Origin: Deltaproteobacteria bacterium
Lineage (GTDB): Bacteria > SAR324 > JACQKK01
Assembly (NCBI GenBank): GCA_029879595.1
Contig: JAOUPZ010000023.1
Coordinates: forward strand, 1 to 15,287
Length of the DNA stretch: 15,287 bases
Reading direction: 5' to 3'
The notes under the pieces were generated by a model. The model saw nothing but the letters and a program-made list of their open reading frames with translations. It searched no databases and was not told the origin of the DNA. The position numbers and the translations under genes were made by a program. Within the stretch, counting starts at the first letter, position 1. Every line of letters starts with the position of its first letter. Below are positions 8,501 through 15,219 of this stretch, piece by piece.

Positions 8501-9634
8501 GATCAGGGCCTCCTGGGTGGAGCGTACGCCGTCAATGGACAGGGTTTCCCGGAGCGAGTGACCGATGGTGCGGTCGCCGACGTAGATCAGGCGCAGTTCG
8601 GAGATATTGTTTTCCAGGATCAGCTCCAGCACCTCGCTGGTGATGAGCGTATTGGCCGGCACTATCACCTCTCCCGCCTCGTTGGTGATGTTGGCGATGG
8701 GATAGCGGCCCACGATGTCTTCCTGGGTGGTGGGGATGGACTCCAGCCCGGCACCCTGGATCCGGCGCAGGGCCGGGCGGGTGATCTTGCGGTCGGCGTG
8801 GACGAGCACTTCCTTGCTCTTGGGGTCCACGATGTCTAAGCCGATCCGCTGGTTCAGGGTCACTTCAGGGTCGACCTTCTTGGAGTAGGCTCTTTTTTCC
8901 GGGTCCTTGTCCAGGGCCTTGCTCAGGTCAATTACCTCCGGGCGGTAGAACCGGGCCAGGATTTCCTCCTCGTCCAGTCCGAGGGCCCGCAGCATGACCG
9001 TGGCCGGAAACTTTCGCTTGCGGTCGATCCTCACATAGAGGATGTCCTTGCCATCGAACTCCAGGTCAATCCAGGAGCCCCGCTGGGGGATGATCCGCGC
9101 CGAGTAGAGAATCTTGCCGGTGACGTGGTTTTTCCCCTTGTCGTGTGTGAAGAACACCCCGGGGCTTTTGTGCATCTGGGAGACGATCACCCGCTCTGTT
9201 CCGTTTATGATGAACGATCCCTTCTCCGTCATCAGCGGCAGTTCGCCCAGGTAGATATCCTGCTCCTTGATGTCGTGGATGTGGCGCGAGCCGTCATCGG
9301 TGTCCTTTTCCCAGACGATCAGCCGCAGGGCCACGCGCAGCGGGGCAGAATAGGTCACGCCCCTGATGCGGCACTCCTCCTCGGTGTACTGGGGGTCGCC
9401 CAGCCGGTAGTGCACATATTCCAGGGTGGTCGATCCGCTGAAGTCGGATATGGGGAACACGGACCTGAACACGGCTTCCAGGCCCTCCGGCCGGCGTTGG
9501 TCCGGCGGGGAGTCCTTTTGCAGAAAACGCTCATAGGAGTCCAGCTGCATGTTGAGAAGGTTGGGCATCGGGGGGGCGTCGATCCGCCCGAATGAATACC
9601 GCACACGTGTCTTGAAATCGGTTGGGTTTAGCAT
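5504..9634 (-). CDS. rpoB: DNA-directed RNA polymerase subunit beta
   Basis: Second-largest RNA polymerase subunit and target of rifampicin; 1376 residues, the usual size for Desulfobacterota. Seen directly: the N-terminal lobe with PLMTEKGSFIINGTERVIV; the rifampicin pocket FFGSSQLSQFMDQTNPLSE and THKRRLSALG with the wild-type Asp, His, Arg and Ser residues; GRICPIETPEGPNIGLI; PWNGYNFEDSI; and GDKMAGRHGNKG with the active-site lysines K1103 and K1111 (E. coli K1065 and K1073). The C-terminus is complete. The start ATG at 9634 has AGGGA 5 nt upstream. Oddities: residue 557 is Trp where the family has Arg (TREWAGF; E. coli R542, fork loop 2), and residue 567 is Ser where the family has Pro (DVHSSHYG). 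It is the first gene of a two-gene operon with rpoC. The ribosomal protein genes that usually precede it are absent. Confidence 0.98.
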   Translation of the reverse strand: MLNPTDFKTRVRYSFGRIDAPPMPNLLNMQLDSYERFLQKDSPPDQRRPEGLEAVFRSVFPISDFSGSTTLEYVHYRLGDPQYTEEECRIRGVTYSAPLRVALRLIVWEKDTDDGSRHIHDIKEQDIYLGELPLMTEKGSFIINGTERVIVSQMHKSPGVFFTHDKGKNHVTGKILYSARIIPQRGSWIDLEFDGKDILYVRIDRKRKFPATVMLRALGLDEEEILARFYRPEVIDLSKALDKDPEKRAYSKKVDPEVTLNQRIGLDIVDPKSKEVLVHADRKITRPALRRIQGAGLESIPTTQEDIVGRYPIANITNEAGEVIVPANTLITSEVLELILENNISELRLIYVGDRTIGHSLRETLSIDGVRSTQEALIELYKRLKPGDPPTLETAKVLMHNLFFNDDRYSLSKVGRLKINKKLGLEQELDNTVLSMEDILLTVEYLLRLKEGVEGNIDDIDHLGNRRVRCVGELLENQFRIGLVRMERAVKERMSLQETESMMLHDIVNAKPVAAAINEFFGSSQLSQFMDQTNPLSEITHKRRLSALGPGGLTREWAGFDVRDVHSSHYGRICPIETPEGPNIGLIASLATYASINDFGFIETPYKKVQESSVKKDVLYLSAIEEDQFKIAQANAPLDSKGSFINQLVSARHRGEFEMIGREEIDYMDVAPNQLVSAAASLIPFLEHDDANRALMGSNMQRQAVPLIKPKAPLVGTGMERKIAADSRACVVARRSGVVNRVDSARIVIQADVDLSSDEVVVPANVDIYHLEKFQRSNQNICINQRPIVSVGERVDNGQIIADGPSCDQGELALGQNVLVAFMPWNGYNFEDSIIISERVVREDLFTSIHIEEFEVVARDTKLGKEDITRDIPNVSEEALRNLDDSGIVRIGTYVRSGDILVGKVTPKGETQLTPEEKLLRAIFGEKAGDVRDTSLRVAQGIEGVVINVVTFNRKGVEKDLRTQEIEQNLLNKYEEDHRDETRIVRTNMINILRTMILDKKLLYDVTSADTHQVIHKKGLKITEEILNDIPMRSWTDVRVDDEEVNKLLSRIVNNALSQMDLLESIYQDRCEKIQRGDELPPGVIRMVKVYIAVKRKLAVGDKMAGRHGNKGVVSRIESTENMPYLDNGQAVDIVLNPLGVPSRMNVGQVLETHLGWVARNLGDRLQEMFEKQHPVAQLRKMVNEVYSSKMIRAYFDELEDKEFLEKIAQYMQGFHFATPVFDGAKETDIMKLYKLAQIAPDGQVSLYDGKTGECFDQPVTVGYIYMMKLHHLVDDKIHARSIGPYSLVTQQPLGGKAQFGGQRFGEMEVWALEAYGAAFTLQELLTVKSDDIQGRNKIYEAIVKGNYILETGIPESFKVLTNELKSLCLDINLLS

Positions 9635-9639
9635 TTGTA

Positions 9640-9644
9640 TCCCT
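9640..9644 (-). promoter_or_regulatory. Ribosome-binding site of rpoB
   Basis: AGGGA on the minus strand, 5 nt before the ATG at 9634. It supports that start. Confidence 0.6.
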
Positions 9645-9899
9645 GGAAATTTCTGCTTGCTGTCGGGGTTGATTCGCCTTGCCGGTCTGCTATGACCTGA
9701 CGCAGGGCATTGCCAGCTCCGGATGCCTTAGGGCCGTGCCCTGCCGCTGATTCTTTGCTGGCGCATATTGGTGCTGGTGTATTCGAACCGGGAATTCTTT
9801 TGAAACTGGCGAAGGCAGGACGAAATTCCACCCCTGGAGAGAAGACGGACAGGTATCGCGGTTGCGGTTCTCTCATCTTTCCTTCGCATTCCGTGGAAA

Positions 9900-9927
9900 A
9901 TAGCAGACTAAAAGAGTAATTTGACAA
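9900..9927 (-). promoter_or_regulatory. Candidate rpoB promoter
   Basis: On the minus strand TTGTCA (9927-9922), a 16-nt spacer and TGCTAT (9905-9900) lie in a local AT-rich patch upstream of rpoB. The -35 matches the consensus at five of six positions; the -10 is poor. It would give a leader of about 260 nt. Low confidence, but it is the best candidate seen close to rpoB. Confidence 0.3.
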
Positions 9928-10189
9928 ATATTAAAGGCAAGCGCAACCCCCTGGCCATCTTTTTTTTTCAATATGGGGCCCGGGGATGCCTCCGGGGGCA
10001 CCGGGTGTGTTTTCTGGTGGCCCGGTCCGCCCGGGTACGTCGTTATAAAACTAGCTGCATGAAATCCAGCCTGTCCGGGGCATCTGACGGGTGGAGCAAC
10101 GGTTGCCGACCTCCCGCAGGGGATAAGGCCGGAAAAGAATTATCCGTCCGGCAATGAAGTTGGACGGGCGTTCCTTTTTCTCATATACT

Positions 10190-10219
10190 GGCCCCTCGGG
10201 AAAAATATTTCCAGGGGCC
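10190..10219. repeat. Compound hairpin in the rpoB-kinase intergenic region
   Basis: An outer stem GGCCCCT (10190-10196) with AGGGGCC (10213-10219) and an inner stem GGAAA (10199-10203) with TTTCC (10208-10212) give 12 base pairs, with a 2-nt bulge and an AATA loop. On neither strand is it followed at once by a T tract, so it is not a clear terminator. Role unknown. Confidence 0.55.
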
Positions 10220-10302
10220 CTGGCGGGATAATATTTTTGCCGGCCGGCCGTACTCGGTTCCGGCTGGTTTTTCCCCGAGCCCCATATCGCCCGGACCGGT
10301 CG

Positions 10303-10437
10303 GGCGAGCAGCACCGCGCCTGGGCGAGCAGCACAGCGCCCGGCGAGCAGCACCGCGCCTGGGCGAGCAGCACAGCGCCCGGCGAGCAGCACCGCGCCCG
10401 GCGAGCAGCACAGCGCCCGGCGAGCAGCTCAACGCCC
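10303..10437. repeat. Seven-copy 19/20-bp GC-rich tandem repeat
   Basis: Units begin at 10303, 10323, 10342, 10362, 10381, 10400 and 10419. Two versions alternate: type A, GGCGAGCAGCACCGCGCCTG (20 bp; the third type-A copy is 19 bp and ends CCC), and type B, GGCGAGCAGCACAGCGCCC (19 bp). The pattern is A-B-A-B-A-B plus a diverged last unit, so the higher-order period is about 39 bp. Copies are otherwise identical. Many units can fold into a small hairpin (GGGCG with CGCCC, loop of about 10 nt). There are no spacers, so it is not a CRISPR array, and unit length is not a multiple of three. It ends 56 nt before the kinase start. Confidence 0.93.
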
Positions 10438-10493
10438 GGCGGGTGCTTCGGCTGCGGAAACATGCATCCTGATCTGGAGGGACAGAGATTTCC

Positions 10494-12203
10494 ATGCGAG
10501 GTAAGGCTACAATCGATTCCTTTGGAAAGGCCGGTGTGCAGGGGCTGCCGGAAAACGCCCGGGCGGCCTTGCGCGTACTGCTGTCGGGGGAGGTGTTTTC
10601 CGATCAGGAACTGGACGAGCTGTCCTCCCGCTGTCATATACGGACCAACGGGACCGGCGAGGTGATCATCCGTGAAGGCGAGGAGTCGGACAACCGGGTC
10701 TATCTGATCATCAAGGGAAGCGTTTCCATATCCATCAAGGGGCGGTTCATCCTGAGACTGCAGAAACCCGGCGACACCATCGGGGAAATGGGGCTGATAA
10801 GCTCGGCCCCCCGCTCCGCCACGGTGACCACGGACATGGACTCCACCTTTCTGGTGGTGGATGCGATGGAGTCGGGCCAGGATGAGGACCCCCCGGGCTA
10901 CAAGTTCCGCTATTACTTCAGCCGCCTTTTCAATTCCATTCTCACCGAAAAGCTGCGCCGGACATCCGACCGGGCCCGCCTGTATGAGGACATGGTCTCC
11001 CACAGCCGGGAGGTGGAGCGCAAGTCGGAGTCCCTGCAGGAGGAGATAACCAGCTACCTGCGCGAGATAAGCATGTACACCCACCTGGTGAACAGCGCCG
11101 GTGACGCCATCATCGTCACCGATACCCAGGGGAAAGTGCTGACGGTCAACCCGGCGCTGCTGAAGCTGTATGGCGGGAACTCCGAGGATGTGACGGGAAT
11201 GGATTTTGTGGAAATGATTTCCCTGGACAACGGAGGGGATTGCAACTGGCGGGAAATAACCGGCCGGGCCAAGGATGAGGACTGGACCGGGGAAATCTTC
11301 CTGAGAACCGGAGACGGGGAACTGATGCCCGTGGATTGCCGGGTGTCATCCATTACCGGTGACAACAACGACCGGCTGGCCTTTTCCGTGATCATAAGGG
11401 ATATCAGGCTCAGAAAGGCCCACGAGGAAAAGATAAAAAAGCAAAGCCAGGAACTGGAGGAGGCCTACCGGGCCATCCAGAACATGGAGCGGGCCAAGAA
11501 CGGCTTCCTGACCCTGGTGTCCCACGAGCTGCGCACGCCCATCACCAGCATCATGGCCTTTGCCGAAACCCTGGGGATGGAAGGGATGGTGGACCCGGAA
11601 GATCAGCCGGATTTCATCCGCACCATATACAAGGAGGCTGAAAAGCTGTCCGACATGGTGAGCAAGGTGCTGGCCCTGTCCAAGCTGGAAAGCGACCAGA
11701 TGTACTTTGAGTTCGCCAAGTGCGATGTGGAGACGCTGGCCGCGGAACAGATCGGGGTGTTTACCCTCAAGGCCAAGGAGAAGGGGCTGGATATGCACCT
11801 GGAGAATCTGGGCGCACCCACTCCCATCGTGGTGGACAAGGAGCAGATTGCAGTGGCCCTTTCCCAGGTTCTGGACAATGCCGTAAAATACACGGATAAA
11901 GGATCAATAACAGCTTCAGTGTCTCAAAATGAGCAGGAGACCATCTTTCGGGTGTCCGATACCGGCAGGGGCATCCAAAACGATGACTATCAGGTGTTGC
12001 TGGAAAAATTCAGCCGGGGTGACGTTAAGGAGTCCAGGATTCATGGGCTTGGACTGGGCTTGCCCTTATGCTACTTGATCGTTAAGGCGCATTCTGGAAA
12101 TATGCGCTTTGAAAAAAACGATTCAGGCGGTACGGTGGTTTCGATTGTATTACCGTTGCAGCACCCGGTGAAAAATAACCCGGATATCCGGCAGGTGACA
12201 TAA
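10494..12203 (+). CDS. Soluble sensor histidine kinase with cyclic-nucleotide-binding and PAS domains
   Basis: 569 residues with no signal peptide or membrane segment, so probably cytoplasmic. Domain order: a Crp-like cyclic-nucleotide-binding domain (about 25-125) whose phosphate-binding cassette GEMGLISSAPRSATV (97-111) keeps the Glu98 and Arg107/Ser108 expected for cAMP or cGMP binding; a coiled-coil connector (about 140-192); a PAS domain (about 195-305); a second coiled coil (310-335); HisKA with SHELRTP and phospho-acceptor His344; and HATPase_c with the N box at Asn462, DTGRGI (489-494), FSRG (506-509) and GLGLGLPLC (518-526). All kinase boxes are intact. There is no receiver domain and no response regulator nearby. 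The adenylate cyclase gene follows after 55 nt, which suggests the kinase senses cAMP made by its neighbour. GGAGG lies 13 nt before the ATG, a long spacing. The last 300 nt or so are lower in GC than the rest. Confidence 0.93.
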   Translation: MRGKATIDSFGKAGVQGLPENARAALRVLLSGEVFSDQELDELSSRCHIRTNGTGEVIIREGEESDNRVYLIIKGSVSISIKGRFILRLQKPGDTIGEMGLISSAPRSATVTTDMDSTFLVVDAMESGQDEDPPGYKFRYYFSRLFNSILTEKLRRTSDRARLYEDMVSHSREVERKSESLQEEITSYLREISMYTHLVNSAGDAIIVTDTQGKVLTVNPALLKLYGGNSEDVTGMDFVEMISLDNGGDCNWREITGRAKDEDWTGEIFLRTGDGELMPVDCRVSSITGDNNDRLAFSVIIRDIRLRKAHEEKIKKQSQELEEAYRAIQNMERAKNGFLTLVSHELRTPITSIMAFAETLGMEGMVDPEDQPDFIRTIYKEAEKLSDMVSKVLALSKLESDQMYFEFAKCDVETLAAEQIGVFTLKAKEKGLDMHLENLGAPTPIVVDKEQIAVALSQVLDNAVKYTDKGSITASVSQNEQETIFRVSDTGRGIQNDDYQVLLEKFSRGDVKESRIHGLGLGLPLCYLIVKAHSGNMRFEKNDSGGTVVSIVLPLQHPVKNNPDIRQVT

Positions 12204-12235
12204 AGTACCCCTCCCGGAAAAATATCCCAGACCCC

Positions 12236-12241
12236 TATAAT
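12236..12241 (+). promoter_or_regulatory. Possible -10 element close to the adenylate cyclase start
   Basis: A perfect TATAAT lies 17 nt upstream of the ATG at 12259, in the 55-nt gap after the kinase gene. There is no good -35. If used, the transcript would begin about 11 nt before the start codon, with no room for a Shine-Dalgarno sequence, and indeed none is seen. It may be a chance match in an AT-rich gap. Confidence 0.25.
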
Positions 12242-12258
12242 CTGAATATTGTTGGCAC

Positions 12259-15183
12259 ATGGCGATTTCCGGCTTATTCAAAGACTCCGGTAAAAAGTCA
12301 TCTTCATCTTCCGGCCCCAGGGAACCGGCGGGCGGGGGTGGAGGCTCCTCGGGATCAAGTGGTTTGGCGGCCATCCTCAAGCAGGGACTGGTACTGCCTC
12401 CTGACCGGGTGGAGCAGTTGAAAAAAGGGGTGAAGGAAGGTCTGGAGTTTTTCACCGAGTTCAACGATTCCCGTCTCAAGCTGGCCTTTACATCCTTTGA
12501 CGTTGAGATGAAAAAGGCCCTGTACGAGGTGTTGTTCCTGGCCCATGTGAATGATCCCAAGCTGGCCAACTGGGAGTTCACCGAAGTGAAGCTGGAACGC
12601 GTGGGCGGCGCCTACCGGGAACGCCTGGAAAAGGCCACCGCCAACCTGTATATGGAGGGAGCCCCCCACGGGGTGCAGGGCATCGCGGAGCTTTCTCCGG
12701 TATTCAGGGATGAATTCGTATCCTACATCCGGGAAGTTTTCGGCATGGAGGTCTCCCCGGCCTCCACCTATGGCTACTGCCCCATCAAGAGCATTCACTC
12801 CCTGGGTTCCATCGGCACGGTAGGGCACAAGTCCCGCGCATCGGACCTGGACCTGCAGGTGCAGTACGAACTGGAGCCGTTCCTGTTCGATGTGGTCAAC
12901 TGGAGCGACAACACGTTCCAGGAAGCCCTGCTGGCCGAGATAAGGTTCTGGATGAACAGGTTGCGGGTCCAGAAAAAACTCCCGCCAGCAGCGTTCCAGG
13001 ACCCCAAGATGAAGGCCCAGTTCAATCAGGCCGCCTCGGCGCAGGTGTCCAAGTCCTTCCCTTATCTGTACCACTACCTGGTGGCCCGTGACCGGGACTA
13101 CATGAAGGAGCTTTCCGGAGAGAATGCCCAGAAGGTCCGCGGCAAGGTGCTGCAGGAGCTGACCTCGCTGATGAAGCGCTCGGCCCGGGTGGCCCGGGGC
13201 GAGGAAATGAAGAAGTCCGAGCTGCTGCTGAACAAGCGTCTGAAGAGCATCCAGGAATATATCGCCAGAAAATACCCCATGGCGGAAATATACCTGTTCA
13301 CCTGTTCCAACGATGATTACCGGGTAGGGCAGCACGGCTCCACACTGGTCTCCAAGGAGGCCTCCGGTTCGGCCTATGAGCTTATCCTGAACTACGAGAC
13401 CCTGATGCCGGGCATCCAGATCACCCCGATGGTTCCCACCCATTTTGTTTTTCCGCAGAGTGTGAACAACGATCCGGCCATGTACGAAAGGGTGATTGAG
13501 TATATCCGCTTCGGGCTGGTGGACATCTACGATTCGGTCAAGAACACCCTGGTGAACCTGGGGGCTACCCCGGACATGGAACTGGAGTATGTGGGCAAGC
13601 ATTCAGGGGCGGTGTACTGGGAGGCGTTCAAGGCGTCTTCGGGGAACCTGCCCAAGGCCATCCTCAACCTGTTCCGCTATGAGATGCTGCTGGACAAGCG
13701 TTACCTGAAGACGGTCGTGCAGCTGATCAAGGAGCCGGACTTCGTGAACAGGCTGGCCGCACCGCATCCGGAGGACGAGAGCGAGGATCTGCAGAAAATG
13801 GTCGAGGGGGCTACCGGCATTCCCACCTGGGCCCTGGTGGACATGGAGACAAAGTTTCCGCCCCTGAAGCAGGACCCCTGGTGGCTGCGCTACAAGGCTC
13901 TCAAGGTGGCCTTCCATGAACCCGGGGGCATAACGGGCATGAAGCCGGAGGAGCGCAACCTGATCTCCAAGACCATGGACACCGCCTTTGCCCTGCATGT
14001 GCGCATCTCGGACGTGTTCACCAAGCCGGGGGACACCAGGACCTTTGAAACCATGCGCGAACAGGTGCTGCTGGAGTATCTCAAGCGGGCCTTTCCCCCC
14101 ATATCGGAGCGCCGCAAGGTGCTGGAGATGCTGTTCATCGGGGAAATCCGCTCCATCCGTCAGTTTGAGCGCGAGATGAGGGTGCTGTTCAAAAGCTGCC
14201 TCAACCGGGTCAACCACAAGATTTCCGAGATGAACATCCAGGGCCAGAGCAATCGCAAGGAGTTCGAGATCTGGTACCACTATTACCAGGAGAATTTCGA
14301 GCCCGGCCCCAACGTGATCCAGAAGACCATCCTCAAGCATCTGATGGTTCCCAGGGGCCGGCTGAACCTGGGGTTCATTCCCAAGGATGGCTGGATGTTC
14401 GTATCGGATCAGAAGGAATCCAAGGTGGGCAAAAGGTTTGATACCTTCGGCCATCTGGATCACCTGCCCGAGGACGTGGTGCTGCGGGAGCGCAGCACCT
14501 TTGTCAGCGGCCTGGCCGACTGCGTGCTCAACGGCTACTACGGTATCCTGAACCAGGGAACGCTGAAGGAAACCCGTACCGCCATTGAATTTGATGCCAA
14601 GAAAATGGACCTGGGCAACAGGATTGACAACGGCATGGCTTTTCTGCGCCCGGACAATGTGCACTGGCTGTTCAACCGGATCATCGAATTTTTTCCGCCC
14701 CACCCCTATGACTACATGGACTGCGTGGACAAGAAGCGCAACGTGACCGAGATGATGATCCTGCTCAACGTGTTCAAGTTCGGCCGTCTGTCATTTCTGT
14801 ACCGGGACAACCTGCAGACCTGGTACTGCGATGAGTTCGACCACAAGGATATCTTTCAGCAGGCTCACAACCTGCACGTTAACCCCAGGGCCATGCTGAG
14901 TGCGCGTCCCATACACATGACGATAGCCAAGTTTTTTAAGCAAAAGGGGATAAATCTGGGAAGTGTGCAGATGGAGGCCTGGATAAACCCCCACAGTTTT
15001 TCCGGGTTCGGGCAGAACCCGAACAAGGATGCCGAGCTAAACACGAGCTTCCAGCAGCTTCTGATGCAGGTGCACGGCCCCAAGGAGCCCCCGCCGGAAA
15101 CCCAGGGTGACGGGACCAAGCCCGCCCCGGCCGGGGGACAGACTTCCGACGGCGCGCCGCCTGCTACGGAAACCGTGGGCTGA
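12259..15183 (+). CDS. cyaA: Class I (CyaA-type) adenylate cyclase
   Basis: 974 residues; converts ATP to cAMP and pyrophosphate in the cytoplasm (family role). Seen directly: a Ser/Gly-rich low-complexity segment (14-35); an N-terminal helical domain (about 40-165); the class I nucleotidyltransferase signature GSIGTVGHKSRASDLDLQV (183-201) with catalytic Asp196 and Asp198, matching the Gly-Ser/Ser-Asp-Leu-Asp pattern of E. coli CyaA; the second conserved block around residues 345-400 with paired Gly-Ser motifs; GAVYWEAFKA and PKAILNLF (450-472), corresponding to the E. coli LWQLYKS/KAVLKTLL region; and a long C-terminal half with the LNGYYGIL block (757-764). The tail (940-974) is Pro/Gly/Thr-rich. 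It is longer than the E. coli protein (about 850), mostly at the two ends. The start ATG lacks a clear ribosome-binding site. Likely co-transcribed with the cNMP-binding kinase upstream. Activity is inferred. Confidence 0.88.
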   Translation: MAISGLFKDSGKKSSSSSGPREPAGGGGGSSGSSGLAAILKQGLVLPPDRVEQLKKGVKEGLEFFTEFNDSRLKLAFTSFDVEMKKALYEVLFLAHVNDPKLANWEFTEVKLERVGGAYRERLEKATANLYMEGAPHGVQGIAELSPVFRDEFVSYIREVFGMEVSPASTYGYCPIKSIHSLGSIGTVGHKSRASDLDLQVQYELEPFLFDVVNWSDNTFQEALLAEIRFWMNRLRVQKKLPPAAFQDPKMKAQFNQAASAQVSKSFPYLYHYLVARDRDYMKELSGENAQKVRGKVLQELTSLMKRSARVARGEEMKKSELLLNKRLKSIQEYIARKYPMAEIYLFTCSNDDYRVGQHGSTLVSKEASGSAYELILNYETLMPGIQITPMVPTHFVFPQSVNNDPAMYERVIEYIRFGLVDIYDSVKNTLVNLGATPDMELEYVGKHSGAVYWEAFKASSGNLPKAILNLFRYEMLLDKRYLKTVVQLIKEPDFVNRLAAPHPEDESEDLQKMVEGATGIPTWALVDMETKFPPLKQDPWWLRYKALKVAFHEPGGITGMKPEERNLISKTMDTAFALHVRISDVFTKPGDTRTFETMREQVLLEYLKRAFPPISERRKVLEMLFIGEIRSIRQFEREMRVLFKSCLNRVNHKISEMNIQGQSNRKEFEIWYHYYQENFEPGPNVIQKTILKHLMVPRGRLNLGFIPKDGWMFVSDQKESKVGKRFDTFGHLDHLPEDVVLRERSTFVSGLADCVLNGYYGILNQGTLKETRTAIEFDAKKMDLGNRIDNGMAFLRPDNVHWLFNRIIEFFPPHPYDYMDCVDKKRNVTEMMILLNVFKFGRLSFLYRDNLQTWYCDEFDHKDIFQQAHNLHVNPRAMLSARPIHMTIAKFFKQKGINLGSVQMEAWINPHSFSGFGQNPNKDAELNTSFQQLLMQVHGPKEPPPETQGDGTKPAPAGGQTSDGAPPATETVG

Positions 15184-15219
15184 ACGCCCCGCCTTCAGAC
15201 GCCGCAGTCACCCAACCAC

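Larger units (their letters stand above)
9635..10493. other. 859-nt intergenic region between divergent rpoB and the kinase gene
   Basis: No convincing gene is seen here. It holds, from rpoB outward: an rpoB leader of about 260 nt with an 82-codon open frame (9876 down to 9628, minus) whose stop overlaps the rpoB start; a candidate rpoB promoter (9900-9927); a T run at 9960-9968; GC-rich imperfect stems around 9976-10003; a compound hairpin (10190-10219); and a seven-unit tandem repeat (10303-10437) ending 56 nt before the kinase start. GGAGG at 10476-10480 is the likely kinase ribosome-binding site, with a long 13-nt spacing. No rplL, rplJ, tRNA or CRP-type TGTGA-N6-TCACA site was seen. Confidence 0.6.

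Noticed and set aside
5798..9595. Plus-strand open frames opposite rpoB
   Set aside because: Same reason: antisense shadows of an unmistakable, full-length rpoB.
9772..9796. A tRNA T-arm-like GGTTCGAAT on the minus strand followed by CACCAGCACCA
   Set aside because: The bases flanking the loop do not pair as a T stem and no anticodon, D arm or acceptor partner is found; judged a chance match.
9921..9926. Perfect TTGACA on the plus strand as a -35 for the kinase gene
   Set aside because: No -10 hexamer is present 16-18 nt downstream, and it lies about 570 nt from the kinase start. It is the complement of part of the candidate rpoB promoter.
9960..9968. T run as a Rho-independent terminator on the plus strand
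   Set aside because: No stable stem directly precedes it and no plus-strand gene ends upstream.
10303..10437. CRISPR array
   Set aside because: Units are contiguous with no unique spacers, unit length is 19-20 bp and no cas genes are in the window.
10140..11084. A 314-codon minus-strand frame running through the tandem repeat into the kinase gene
   Set aside because: Its sequence is the repeat array read through plus the antisense of the cNMP-binding and PAS domains; the Cys/Ala/Arg-rich repeat translation is an artefact.
12180..12191. Perfect palindrome CCGGATATCCGG near the kinase stop codon
   Set aside because: It lies inside coding sequence, is short, and such palindromes are expected by chance; no second copy was seen.
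12355..14703. Long minus-strand frames opposite the adenylate cyclase gene
   Set aside because: Antisense shadows; the plus-strand frame has the catalytic signature and continuous homology to class I cyclases.
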